This document shows, piece after piece, positions 1 to 11,099 of a DNA stretch of 64,000 nt. The position numbers and the translations under genes were made by a program. This DNA is from Tetracladium setigerum (Eukaryota; Ascomycota; Leotiomycetes; Helotiales), in NCBI GenBank assembly GCA_031472005.1, contig PZJY01000013.1, forward strand, positions 682,001 through 746,000, in the 5' to 3' direction. The notes below the pieces were generated by a model that ran no database searches, had not been told where the DNA came from, and saw nothing but the letters and a program-made list of their open reading frames with translations. Within the stretch, counting starts at the first letter, position 1. Each line of letters begins with the position of its first letter.

Positions 1-27
1 TCGCTTTTCCTATGCAAACTCCAACCT

Positions 28-852
28 TTAATCCGACTCGTCGTCAGAATATTCTGATTTAATGGCCTTCTTCTGTGGTCCGCGAATCCCACCCCGCTCC
101 CTCTTTTCTTCCTTCTCATCCTCTGCATTCCGCCTCCTCTTCTGAACTCTCATATCGTTATCTTTGATAGCGCCAACCTCGATCAACAATTCATCGATTT
201 GCGCCATCCCAAATCCTGTCTCTTCATATTTCTTAAGTTTCACAATCTGCTTCACAATTTGTTCCTTATGGTATACCAAAATGGTAGGGCAAAGCTGATC
301 CGGATAGTTGTCGATGGCCATACCACCTCGGATCTCACAGAACTTGATCTCTCCATATTCCCGGGCAGCCTCCCTCCAAACTTCGGTGACAACTCTGCTG
401 TTCGCATTCCCACTTGTCAAATTGACGAAAATGGGGGCCTTTGCACTGGGTTCCGTAACTTCCTTCTCGTAATCTGCTCGCGTAATCGGGTACACGGTGC
501 CGTGAAGAGCTTTCTTTGATAAGAATGCAAGCTCTGCAATGCGAGCCTGACGATAGCTCTCCAGAAAGTCCTCGTCCTCAATCTCTTCCAGCTCGTTGAG
601 TTCATCTACATCTTTTCCTTCTAATCTATTTTCGTATGCAAGTTCCCGACCTCGAAGGATCGCTTCCTCAATGAAGGGGTTGGCGAAGGCGGTTTCTCTG
701 GAATTATGCCCTTCGCTCGTAGAATATCGTTCCTGTCCGTTCGTTAGTTACGACAATCTTTCGTGTTTTATTTGTTGGGTGAGTGACCATTCTGTGTCTG
801 CATTAGGATCATCTATTGGTACATTGATGCGTTGATCTGCGGGAGCTGCCAT
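28..852 (-). CDS. Phosducin-like protein (PLP2 type), one base out of frame
   Basis: Thioredoxin-fold co-chaperone of the phosducin family; family members act with the CCT/TRiC chaperonin in folding actin, tubulin and G-protein beta subunits. Exon 1 is 852-788, a 55-bp intron covers 787-733 (donor GTCACT, branch CTAAC, acceptor ACAG) and exon 2 runs 732-28. The splice creates the family signature DTEWNDILR. The thioredoxin-like part, with residues such as PIFVNLTS and CPTILVYH, is followed by a basic then acidic C-terminus ending SEYSDDESD. Reading is out of frame between PPSPTP and IEEAIL near 671-680: adding a single base there gives a continuous protein of about 256 residues. The gene is divergent from eS27, with about 400 bp between the two starts. 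Family assignment is confident; whether the frame break is real or a sequencing error is unresolved. Confidence 0.85.
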
Positions 853-1249
853 GATAGGGAGGTATTTGAACTCTGTGTTTGTTGGAAAGAAAGTGAAGTT
901 CTCGCAAACATTCACTTAGAAAAGTGAAGTTGCCGCCTGTCCCACCATCGACCCCTCCACGCAATCACTCGGCGACTGCTTCCAGATCGCCAAGACGCGC
1001 TGACATAATGGTTCGAGAGTCCGCCCCACCCGCCAATCAGCTAGCACGCACACTCGCTTAGCTCAAAATTCGAAATGCGCTTAGGGTAAAAATGATTTTG
1101 TGATGGAGCTCCCTCTCGCCTTTCCCTCCAACAACCATCGACAACGACTGACACTCGCTCTCTACGTCTTCAAACCCTCGACAATTGACGAAAGACCCGT
1201 CAGTCAATCCCAAATTCAAATCCGATAATCTCGATCACAAACCGCAATC
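853..1249. promoter_or_regulatory. Shared divergent promoter region between PLP2-like gene and eS27
   Basis: This 397-bp stretch separates two divergently transcribed start codons and contains no ORF that I can support. The half nearest eS27 is pyrimidine-rich, as is usual for fungal ribosomal-protein leaders. No TATA box is evident. Assignment as a shared promoter is inferred from gene orientation only. Confidence 0.45.
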
Positions 1250-1834
1250 ATGGTAAGCCATTTCCCCTCTTCGCAGATAGATTTCGGTGGCGACCAAGGA
1301 CGGTGAAGGAGGAGGACAGTGGGATGGGCAGATTGGCACACGACCTGCCACACGACCAGTAACGACATGATGGAGGAGGAAAGGGAGGCTCACGAAATGT
1401 GATACGGGCAGGCGGGGGAGATGGAATAGGCAAAATGGAGATGCTTCGCAGATGGAAATGGGCACAATTGATGGGTTTCAGGTGGCAAAGGCTAACGTGG
1501 TGCTGCCTGTCTAGGTTCTCGCCGTCGATCTTCTCAACCCAACCCCAGCCGCGGAGGCTCGCAAGCACAAGCTCAAGGTACGCTTCCTACACCATGGAAA
1601 TACCCCTCCGAAGCATCAGAAATTCGTACTCTAACCTCTATTTCCCCGCAGAACCTTGTCCCAGCTCCCCGCTCCTTCTTCATGGATGTCAAGTGCCCCG
1701 GCTGCTTCACCATCACCACCGTCTTCTCCCACGCACAAACCGTTGTCATCTGCGCTGGATGCTCGACCGTCCTCTGCCAGCCAACAGGAGGAAAGGCTCG
1801 TTTGACTGAGGGATGCTCTTTCCGTAGAAAGTAG
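1250..1834 (+). CDS. RPS27: 40S ribosomal protein eS27
   Basis: Structural protein of the small ribosomal subunit. Three exons: 1250-1252 (only the ATG), 1515-1577 and 1652-1834. Introns are 1253-1514 (donor GTAAGC, acceptor CTAG) and 1578-1651 (donor GTACGC, acceptor CCGCAG). The product is 82 residues, the normal length, starting MVLAVDLLNP and ending GCSFRRK. The C4 zinc finger is visible as CPGC (about residues 37-40) and CAGC (about 56-59). The 262-bp first intron directly after the start codon is long compared with most introns here and may hold regulatory sequence, as is common in ribosomal-protein genes. It lies divergent to the phosducin-like gene. Confidence 0.97.
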
Positions 1835-3715
1835 ACTGCTCGCCAATCCCCAAAAAAGCATGTCTATTTTCCCATCTTCGCATCATCTCGTCTACGGTTC
1901 CTGGTTAAGCATTCAATGTGCCATCGTGACTCCGGCATGAGGGGGGTTAAGACAAAGTAGCACCTCTCGACTTTCTCCTCCTGTTATGTTTCTCGCGCGC
2001 GCATCATCATGGATTTTGAACGGATAGAAGATGGAATCAATCGACCCAAAACCTTCCTTTGAGCTTCCTAAAATTCAATACAACAAGGCGTTCAAGGGGG
2101 GATTCCTGATATTCGTGCACTAAACTTCGTTCTCTTTCGTGTTCTTTTTCCTCGCGGTGTGGGTGGTGGTGGATGTGTTCATGTGTCTCGATAACCTTGC
2201 ATGGGCGGAGAAGCAGGAATGGCGATATCACTTGAGTGTTTAGAGGGAATTTCTGCCTTTTTTCGCAAAGGGTGGAATTGATCTTTGATGCGAGGACGTG
2301 GTAGAGCTTTATTGAGGATTGCTACATAACCCAGTGCTATTGGTGGAAATGGGGCATTGTGCATACAAAATTAAGATCTCCCACGAAGTGCTGTCGGATT
2401 TTTGTGATTGTGATATGTTGATTTTTTATCCTTACTATGCCACTCGAGTACTTCGGCCAGGTCAGGTCTCCAATGCTGGCTGTTGCTTGTCGAATCACTC
2501 CAACCTCAACCAACATACACACATACATACACCTCATCTCGAGCGAGATATGTTAAAAGCTTGTTGGACCTGCCCACGAGAGAAGTTTCTGTCAAACTCC
2601 CAGAATCAACCAATCTTCTCCATTCAAAAGGTCTATGTCCTGCCCAGTCAGTCAAGATCCTCTTTCCAACTGTTTGCATCACCACGATCTACAACTTCGC
2701 AACTAGCAAGTGATGTGCTATATTCGCACGCCTAACTTTTCCCTCTCGCCAGCCAGAGGACTGGCTGACTATTATTCTCCTTGTTTTGAGAATCATCATA
2801 TTTTTGGATTACTTACCTTCTCCATGTCCTCATCACCAATGTATATAATTGTTAGATTTTAACACGGCTCACTTTAATTTCATCCATCTTTGAAATACGA
2901 TCATGTCCTCAGTCTTTCCCCTCTATTCCCTAGATTTCACGAGCGACAATTGTACCTTGAGTTAGTCCACGATCTATTCATACAAAAGCATCAACAACGT
3001 CCAAAGGCTCTAGTAATTGACTTTACAAGTTTACATATCCTTTAATAGAGACCCTAAACCCAACAGTTGCACCACATCAATCAGAGGAACTGTCACTCCA
3101 ATCCATCAAAATCTACGAAGTGATAAACTCTGAAAGGTATCCACCCACCTTCGAGATATCAATTTTATTTGATTGTTCTCATCGTCGTTACTTACTCGAT
3201 AGCCAAACAGGTATTTTTCTAATTCCGAATTTTCAAAGCCATTTGTGCTTTGTCTACTACTTCCCCTTCTAATCAACAACGTTGATGGCATGAAGCTTAA
3301 TAGCTGGATAGAAACCCACTGGGCGTGGCACGGTGGCATTACTTAGGAAGAAGTTGAAAGATGAATATTGTTGTACATATCAATCCTCTAAATTTCAAGT
3401 GTGTCATCAAAATTGGTGTTTAAAGATACGAGAGAGAATCTGTAGATGAAATACCATGGTGTTCGCCAGCACGACTGGTAATGAGGATGAAGTCTGATTT
3501 TGAATCAAGTAATTTTGACTTTTGAGCAATTTTTTGAGACTTCTCTGTCGTACTATCGCACATGCTCTCCCTTGTAATGTTTTTCTGGAACAGAAATTAA
3601 TTAATCTTTCAAAAATAGGCATACCCAGGAAGACACAAACGTCCTACTTCCTCCTCCATCCTACAGCAAACCAAGTCACCCACCACTGACAAACCCACTG
3701 CATACCACACCCCCA
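1835..3715. other. Gene-free intergenic region
   Basis: About 1.9 kb between the eS27 stop and the 3' end of the next minus-strand gene. Short ORFs occur on both strands, but none shows a recognisable domain, splice-consistent exon structure or coding-like composition. The first few hundred bases probably contain the eS27 3' UTR. Confidence 0.5.
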
Positions 3716-4556
3716 TCAACTCCTCAGCTGCAAATCCCTAATATCCTCTTCCAACAACAATATCTGACTCGGCAGGCCAACAACATCATCAAAACTGGTT
3801 TGTGCTTGAATCTTTCGTCAGTCGACTAGTCCTGGCCTTCACTGACTATACCGGTACTACTACATCTCGCTCGAACCGAAAATAAAGTACAGTAGAGAGA
3901 GGACACACCTGCATATATTCCATTTTGTTCGCCCCTCCAACGAATGGAATCGGCTTTGAGATCGACTATTTGTTCCTATATACATCGACGGTGATATTGT
4001 TAGTATGGTTCATACTCGAAAAAACAAGCAAACAGATAAATGCCGAAGTGATTAGAAGGAGAGAAATGAACTGGAGAAGGGAGGGGAGGGGGAGGGGGAC
4101 ACGTACGGCTGTTAAATTGTGGTTGGATGTAATGAAATATCCATGTATATTTTGTTGCGTCTCAGGATCCTACAATTCCATGAATTAACATGACCTTTGC
4201 CATTCTTAAAAAAAGAGAATGCCTACCTCGTAGATCCCCGGTCGGACTAATGCGTCGTTCCCAAGATACAAGGTGATATCTGCCGTGATGACTTCCCTCT
4301 CAATTCCATCACCGCGAACAAAATACTCGCTTGCTCGAGATCCGAGAGGTGTTATGTCTGTTCTCTCATCAAAATTCGTAAAGTTGATGTTGGAGTTGTT
4401 TTCAGAGGTTTGTGTTTGCGTTTGTGGATTTTCGTTGGTGGTTAGGTGTATGTTCGTTTCGCCGTTTGATGTAAAATTATGTTCCGCTATACCATTTGTA
4501 TCTGCCACATCTGAAGCATCCATAACACTTTGAGACTTTGGAGAATCACGACTCAT
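3716..4556 (-). CDS. Uncharacterised four-exon gene, about 182 residues
   Basis: I do not recognise a named family. Four exons join in frame: 4556-4227, 4169-4107, 3975-3909 and 3804-3716 (549 nt). Introns use GTAGGC, GTACGT and GTGTGT donors with TAG, TAG and AAG acceptors; a CTGAC branch motif lies shortly before the last acceptor. Residues 1-60 or so are polar, Ser/Thr/Asn/Gln-rich and probably disordered. A compact region follows (around residues 75-150) with segments such as ITLYLGNDALVRPGIYE, then a Gly-Tyr-Phe-Ile motif and an amphipathic helix (EQIVDLKADSIRW). The C-terminus ends LLLEEDIRDLQLRS. There is no signal peptide or membrane segment, so an intracellular location is likely. 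Splice sites were chosen because they keep one frame open; the last acceptor is the least certain. Confidence 0.6.
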
Positions 4557-5160
4557 TATTTTACTGTGCGAAGGAAGTAAATAAATTAAAAATTTGAAAC
4601 TAAACAGAGGTTTTGAGCACTTTGGGGGAGGACCACAAGTCTCCGGTTAATATAAAGGGACGGCACGGCGCGCAATAGTCTTCATCCATGGAAGACTTTC
4701 CATTTGGGCGCAGATGACCTCGAATGTTCTGTACTTCACCTCATTCGCCCAATTTTGTTGGTATGCGTGTGGTTTTAGGGCGATCGGGCCATTTGAAGGG
4801 ATGTCTGCATCAAATGGCTTGTGGGAGGGCTGTCGTTACGCCCGAATTCGCTTGGGGGTTTTCCGCCTTGCGGGACCCAATGGTAACGGCAACGTCGCAG
4901 AGAGCCAGACTAGCCAGTGATCGACCGCTTACTGTACATATATCAATGTTGTCAGATTCAAGGTTTTTTCGCTTTGTGTGTTGGATAATTGATGGATAGC
5001 TCTAATTTTGAATTGTAAACATTATGTTTTACACTTGCTTGATTTCAGCTCAACCACTGTCTACCTAAACATTCATATGCACCGGGCAGAGTCCTTCGAA
5101 CCCTGATATCTTTTTATACAGTTTATACAATTAACTTACTTATACACAATATCTCACAAA
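4557..5160. other. Intergenic region upstream of the 3716-4556 gene
   Basis: About 600 bp between the start of the uncharacterised gene and the aquaporin stop codon, both on the minus strand. It should contain the promoter of the former and the 3' UTR of the latter. Small ORFs here show no supportable coding signal. Confidence 0.45.
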
Positions 5161-6662
5161 TTAAACCTCAAACTCCCCATTCCCCTTCTTCCTCCTCCAA
5201 TAGCCTCCACCAAACAAATGCTTCATCCCCATGCAAGGCATATTGATCGGGCTCTCAGGCCCCGTATAAATAAAAAGGTCGTACAACAATCCACCAAACG
5301 TGCAACCTAAAAAGGGTGCCACCATAGGGATCCAAAAGTAATAGCCACCTGCGCTCCATACTTCGTGGCCGTAGCCGAGCATATACGACATTAAGCGAGG
5401 ACCGAAATCTCGAACGAGGTTGATTGCGTAGCCTGTCTCCCATCTACACACAATTCATTAGATTAAGTTCGACACATGTCAGGGAGAATGGTAGAAAGAG
5501 AAAGATAGAAGCTAGCACATACCCAAAACAAGCACCCAGTCCAAAGATCAGGAAGAACAGCGCAAGAGGAAAGAATTGCCCCGCTCCCGTCTTCCCCATC
5601 GCACCCGGATTCGAATCATCCTTCAACGCAAAAATCACAAACATCAAAATAGAAGACGCTACGAATTCGCTGAGGAATTGCGAGAATTTCGACATGAATG
5701 CTTGAGGATATGTGCAGAAGATTCCAGCGGTTGCGGTTGCGGCTGGGGGTACGGTTCGCAGGCTGGATGAGCCTTCTACTTTGTTGATTGCGTTGATGTA
5801 GTTTGCGTAGACTACTCCTGAGGCGCAAAAGGCCCCGAGAAGCTGAGCTGCGAAGTAGACTGGGAATCTGCGCCAGGGGAGTTTGCGGAAGAGACAGAAA
5901 TTAAGTGTTATGGCTGGGTTGAGAAATGCACCTGAGTCGCCGGCGACGTAGATTCCTAACATGACTCCGAGTCCCCAACTTTTCTGGCTGTTAGTCTTTC
6001 TTACATATATAAACATTTACAGTACGAAAATTATAGAAGCCGGAGTGGGTGGATAGGATGGATAGGAGAACTCACCCCCAATTAATACTCTGATAATTGC
6101 CAAACCCATTCCCTCCCGGCGCCGTCTCCTGTCCCGTACTCAACAAGACTTGAGCCACACTTCCATTCCCAAACAAGATCATCACAAACGTCCCAAAGAA
6201 CTCTGCAAACGGCTCCCGAAAAATCACACGTATAGAACTCCACGTCAGATTCTCATGCGAATCATGTTCCTCTAGTATAGGTGCTTCGGCCTCCAGACCA
6301 ATTTTCGTGCGAATGGATGTGAGGGTTTGGTGATGATCGAGTTCGGATTGCGATCTTCGAGATTTTCGGGTTCGGAGTGATCGTTCGTCGGAGGTGTGGT
6401 TGTGGAGGTCTGCGGGTGCTTGGTTGGGGTTGGGACTTTGGGATCGATTGGCGTGTTCGATGTGGGTGGTGGATGTATGGTCGTGGGAGTCGAGGGTTTT
6501 GGATTTTTCTAGGTTTTCTTGGATTTGGATGTGTCCATTGCTTTGGGAGGAAGAATGAGATGGTTTGTGGATTTCATTATTGTTGTGTTCTGAGTGTGAT
6601 GAGATTTCTTGTCTGGGTTGGTGGGGGTGGTCAACCGCGGTATCGTGAGAGGAGGAAGACAT
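5161..6662 (-). CDS. Aquaglyceroporin-like MIP channel with long N-terminal tail
   Basis: Integral membrane channel of the major intrinsic protein family, expected to pass water and/or glycerol. Exons are 6662-6076, 5978-5523 and 5443-5161 (441 residues); both introns are phase 2 (donors GTGAGT and GTATGT). Residues 1 to about 130 are polar and His/Ser/Asn-rich, likely a cytosolic regulatory tail. The channel follows: EPFAEFFGTFVMILFGN begins the first membrane helix, and the first half-helix carries a canonical NPA (SGAFLNPAITL). The second box reads GYAINLVRDFGPRL, so NPA is replaced by Asn-Leu-Val while the Arg-Asp after it is kept. The following GPRL is typical of glycerol-permeable members. 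The pattern of one normal and one altered box recalls Fps1-type fungal channels (NPS and NLA). Transport selectivity cannot be read from sequence. Confidence 0.92.
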
Positions 6663-7000
6663 TGTGGAGGGGGTTCAAAGATTGATTTCAATGTATCTAG
6701 TCAATGAATTGCAAGTAGATACCGTGGCGTATTGTGCTAATAGCCTAAAGATCTTATAGAAATCTAATAGAGAAAAGAAGAAGTCCTCATCAACCTGGGG
6801 GTTGTTTGTATTTGAACTGTCCTTACACAACCCCCCAAAGTCAGCGTCATCATCGCCGTCCCAGAGAACAATTTACACGATATCATCATCCAAGTGTCGT
6901 CCTTTTGCTGGGCACTCAGCGCTAGTCGACTAAATACCAATAAATAGATCTGGATATTCGGATCAGATTAACGAAAGTGGAAACGTCAACGTCCAAAACA
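6663..7000. promoter_or_regulatory. Aquaporin upstream region
   Basis: 338 bp upstream of the aquaporin start. No ORF or motif that I can support; presumed to hold the aquaporin promoter and 5' leader. Confidence 0.4.
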
Positions 7001-7213
7001 CTAAAATGGGGCAGTAAACGCGGGGGAGGAGACAAATGCGGACCATGCGGATTTTAGGTGGAGATGCACAATGATGTCGATGATCTTGGCGATCATTCCA
7101 ACAGCCTCCTCAAGTTTGGTAGGAAACCAAGAATGTTCTGCAACTTTCTCGTAAAGGGATTTGTCGAAACGAGTAATAATTTCCGATGGTTTGGCGTACG
7201 TCAATTGCTGGGG
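7001..7213 (-). pseudogene. Isolated coding-like exon, unknown family
   Basis: A minus-strand reading frame of about 70 codons begins right after a pyrimidine-rich acceptor (CTTCCCCAG) and runs to a stop at about 7001. It has the alternating charged/hydrophobic character of a real globular C-terminus (for example IITRFDKSLYEKVAEHS and IIDIIVHLHLKSAWSAF). I could not find an upstream exon that joins in phase: a small ATG-led segment near 7300 does not splice in frame. It may be the last exon of a small gene or the remnant of a lost one. The family is not recognised. Confidence 0.3.
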
Positions 7214-8965
7214 AAGAACAGAAGGAGTAAGACCATATTTTAATGCTGTTTTTCACTCATAGGACAATTCTGGTTCTCGCTCAATTTGAGCCATCGTTCT
7301 CGGTCTTGCAACCGAAATCCAAATGCCACATAGTATGCTATAGACAATATCGTTGAATTAAAAATCTCAAAAGCTGTAGATGTTGTTTTTTAAGTCAATC
7401 AACAAACCATAATTGTTGTCGGAAATAATAATTGTTTGGGCATGGTCGGCGTTTTGGGATACACTGTTGTTGCTCGGTGGTCAAATAGCTCTCCAGGACA
7501 CGACAAACACTTCAAAAACAAGGAGGAACAGAGTCCTCTATATACTTCAAGCATCCCTACTTACATCTCGAATACCTTTACAACAAGCACATCCCAACCC
7601 CCGTTGAACTCCTGCCTTCTCACAAAGCCAAGCAATTGTTGGCTTGGTCGTGGTCCTCGCTTGCATGCCTCTACTGATAGTTCTTTCTTCTCAATCTCAG
7701 AAATCTTAAAATTCCGGAATGAATTTTATCACCTAAAGTTCATCTTAACACTTACAATTAATTCTTCCGTGTGGACCACGGGTTATCACAACTTCTCTTT
7801 CCTTCAATCTAATGATTCTAATCCCCCTCAACATCAAAGAATACGAGGTACAACCCCCTCCCCCATCATTTCCACCACTCTATCATACCTTTCTTCCTGG
7901 CATCTCCCTGTACTTCAACATACACTCACAAACCCCCTCCCCACCCCCCTCTCCGGAAATAGTTTATCATCATAATCATCAAAACATCAAATCAAAAGTT
8001 CATCCGATCTCATCCACCTCCACAATTGAACATCCCACAAAAAATAAACGACCCCGGAAATTTGCTAACACATACACACTAATTTCGAAAATCCGGGTAG
8101 ATTGGTTTTTTCGGTGGCACCGACACTCTAATTTCCAGCAGATGCATCGAGGAACTTTAATTTTTGTAGATACATTTGCGTTTATGCGAGATTAGATGAG
8201 ATGAGATGAGAAGGAAGGGGGGTGAATAGATTACTGGGATGGACAGGTAAGGATGTGTGCATGCTGTGGCGAGTACCGTACGAGTAAGGAAGTTGGAAGG
8301 TGAAGGTTGAAAGGGTGATGGACTAATTTTATGGATTGTTTGAGGTTGATTGATTGATTAATTGATGGAAGATACCCCCGAAGCCAGCATGTAGAGCGTT
8401 GAATAGTGAGCGGAGGGTTCTTTGTCTTTGACGTTTGTTCAAAAGTTTTCGTGAGATTTTATATCATTATTCATAACTCGTGGGGTTTATTAATTAGGAT
8501 TTATTTAGATGTTGTGAGATATAAGGCTATACACCAAGAGGTTGGCCTTCCAATAAAACACCTCAACGCGGTGAGCAAAAACTATGTGAGAACATCCTCA
8601 CCGTACTTTCCATACTTCACTTAATGCAAAATCTTTGTGTCCACAAACAAATATTTAAAATCGGGCGTTGCGTAACACTTTTGGTCAGGTTCATTACGCC
8701 GAACCGTTCCTTCAAGATCCTGACATTCCCCACCAAACACCAGTCACAAATCAAGTCAAATTAGACCAAAGACAATAAATTCATAACGCATCAGAGGTAT
8801 TTCCATTGGTAAATTAATTACTGGTACTGTTTTACTCCCCTCAAAAAACACACTCGAAGGTATTAAGTTTTTCATTTTTCTCATCCACTGTCACAACTTC
8901 CTAGGAATTAAACTAGAAACCGATCCCCCTCCCCATTTCTCAACAACTAAACAACAAGAAATCGC
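7214..8965. other. Gene-free AT-rich intergenic region
   Basis: About 1.75 kb with no supportable gene. It includes a pyrimidine-rich segment (about 7840-7970) and a short GATGA tandem array near 8190-8210. The last part, before 8966, is expected to carry the pectate lyase 3' UTR. Confidence 0.45.
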
Positions 8966-10154
8966 TTAGTTGTATCCCTCTGGCCAGGCCTTCTTGACCC
9001 AGCTGTAAGGGTTGGCTGGGACGTATTGACCGATGATCTTTCCATCCCAGACAGTGATGGCGTCACGGGTGAGGTTGTATGGGGCGAATTTTGGATCTGG
9101 GCCAGATCCCATGTGGAGAGGTACCTATTTTTGAGATCAGATTAGTTTTTCGTTTTTTATTTTTATGAAGTTTGAAGGGGTTGGAGAGAAGGAAGATTGG
9201 GATCAGGAGGGGATGACATACAGTTGCGACGTTGTTTCCGATTTCCTTGGTGATGAGCTCAGTGATGTTGGCGTATTGGGTATCCTTGATGGTGATTTGA
9301 TCTCCATAGTTGGGGGAAATCTGTTTTCAATGTCAGTAAAAATGTTCGTCGTTTGGTTGTTAAGTTTGGGGGATGGAAAACTCACTATGCCAAGTCGGGT
9401 ACCGAAGAGAGCAATCGAGTTTTGGATAGTGGCATTGCGCTTAGCTTGGTTCAAGCAGTTACCGCAGGATTGGTAGAATGTTCCGAAAGTGTGGGCGTAG
9501 AAACCGGTGATGTTGTACTTTCCACCGAGGGAGTTGTCCTGGAAGATCTTGTCGGATGCGTTCAAGGCACCTCCACCGATGACTCGGAGTCTATGAAGAT
9601 TTGTTAGATGGTTTTCGTCGTCATTTGCACTTGGAGATACTCACTGGGTGTTCAATCCCTTGGATGTCAAGGCATCTTCACAGACATCTTCCCACCAGAC
9701 TAGAAAAATGTTAGGACATATTCAGATAATCTTTTGTTGGTTTGAATGACTTACCATTCTCAACCCAGGCATCACCAAGAGCGTGAACACCTTCAGATTG
9801 GTGTTTGCCAATGATGCAGTTTCGGAGAGTCGAACCAGGCATCAAGTTGAAGACAGCATCGGCATCAGTTCCCTCAGCTTGCTCGTTGCAAGAGCCAGTG
9901 GGTCGTTCGTAGGTCTTCATGCCACAGTCGAAGGTGGTACCGGCTGCGATGTACTTTGCGTCTTGAAGAACGACCTTTCCCTGGGACTTGGGGAACTTGG
10001 TGACTGGGAAAGGGAATCTGTGAGGAGGGCGAGCTCCAAGATCACCTTGCGATTCATCGGGTGTTCCAGCTCCACCATCTTGACGAGATTGCAACGGGGA
10101 GGCTGCGATCAGAGCCGGGAGGATGGCGAGGAGAGTTGCTGCGGTGAACTTCAT
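8966..10154 (-). CDS. Secreted pectate lyase, polysaccharide lyase family 3
   Basis: Extracellular enzyme expected to cleave de-esterified homogalacturonan by beta-elimination, giving unsaturated oligogalacturonides; used by plant-associated fungi to degrade pectin. Five exons: 10154-9755, 9699-9645, 9590-9386, 9320-9222 and 9124-8966. All joins stay in frame. Residues 1-18 form a clear signal peptide (MKFTAATLLAILPALIAA), followed by a likely processing site after LQSR. The mature part carries PL3-type features: the ALGDAWVENVWWEDVCEDAL stretch, then VIGGGALNASDKIFQ, multiple paired Cys, and a C-terminal segment ending KKAWPEGYN. Length (about 305 residues) is somewhat longer than a typical PL3 because of a Pro/Gly linker after the signal peptide. 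A TATA-like motif lies about 100 bp upstream of the start. Confidence 0.93.
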
Positions 10155-10249
10155 TGTGAAAGTATTTCAGTTGAAGAAGCTGTTTCGGTGCTGCTTTGGA
10201 TTGAGAGCTGCGGACAACCTTTCAAAATGCAGGAGGGCATCATGGCCTT

Positions 10250-10255
10250 CTTATA
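10250..10255 (-). promoter_or_regulatory. TATA-like box of the pectate lyase gene
   Basis: TATAAG on the minus strand, about 95 bp upstream of the pectate lyase start codon. Position and motif fit a core promoter of a strongly regulated secreted-enzyme gene. The assignment is by motif only. Confidence 0.4.
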
Positions 10256-11099
10256 GCATTCTGTGAACGGCGAGTAGTACTCTTGCGAGGATTTTCATTT
10301 ATCCTGTGACGTGGGCATGGCCGGAAAACGAGGTCCATCATCCTTGAGGTTCATTGAGTGTCAATCAACTGCCCTGAGCTCCTCCAAGCTCCAAGCTCCA
10401 TGTCCATGAGCTGCCTTGTCTGCCTGCCTGCATTATTTCTTTGCTCTCCAAGCTTGTTGAGTCGAGAATCGAGATGTCAATGTCATCCACGACCGGAGTC
10501 AACAAACGGACCAGAGGTTTCTCGATTCCACGAATCACATCCCGGACGATGGGTGAAGCCAAGTTGTGCCAATCTTTGCCAATACGTGGAGAAAGAGCTT
10601 CTCCGCAGAAAGGGTTGCAACGAATTGGTCAGTTTGGTGATGGGCCAAGAGAACCAAGAGAAGTCCAAGGAAGTCCAAGACTGAGGGAGCAGAATGCCCA
10701 GACTTTATATTCAGGACTGGCCTGTCGTTCGGGCTAAAGAGCTCGGAAGAATGCTCTGGCTGACAGTCCGGAGTTTGTCCATCGGTGTGGCTGGCGAGGC
10801 TGGGAACCGGGGAGAGGAACGGGACCTGGGGCATATTGAGGGGTTTTCAGGGGACTCCGCAGTTCAGCGTCATGGGTGTGCATGCGGTGATAATATATTC
10901 CGGAAAGTGGTGCTGGTGGAAGAGGAAATGATTGATGCGTCGTATAGTGGTTGATGTCAGTGAGCAGGCATTTTCCAGAAATTTTTGGAAAAAACGTCCT
11001 TTGCCTTGCTTATTTTCCGTTTGCTTGTGGAACAGTGTTTGTTTGTTGACATTGTCAGACTGCTGAGCAGTGCAGCTGCAGCTAGCTAGATGCATGAAA
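10256..11099. other. Upstream region of pectate lyase, no gene seen
   Basis: About 840 bp holding overlapping short ORFs on both strands, none convincing. It presumably includes distal promoter sequence of the pectate lyase gene. Confidence 0.4.

Noticed and set aside
2319..2735. 138-codon plus-strand ORF downstream of eS27
   Set aside because: Composition and residue pattern look random, it overlaps minus-strand ORFs of similar quality, and no recognisable feature is present.
5080..5110. B-box-like motif suggesting a minus-strand tRNA gene
   Set aside because: A GGTTCGAAGG motif is present, but no A box or cloverleaf can be formed upstream of it.
8966..10154. A secondary-metabolite or pectin-degradation gene cluster around the pectate lyase
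   Set aside because: Neighbouring genes are unrelated (aquaporin upstream, membrane protein downstream), and no transporter or regulator is adjacent.
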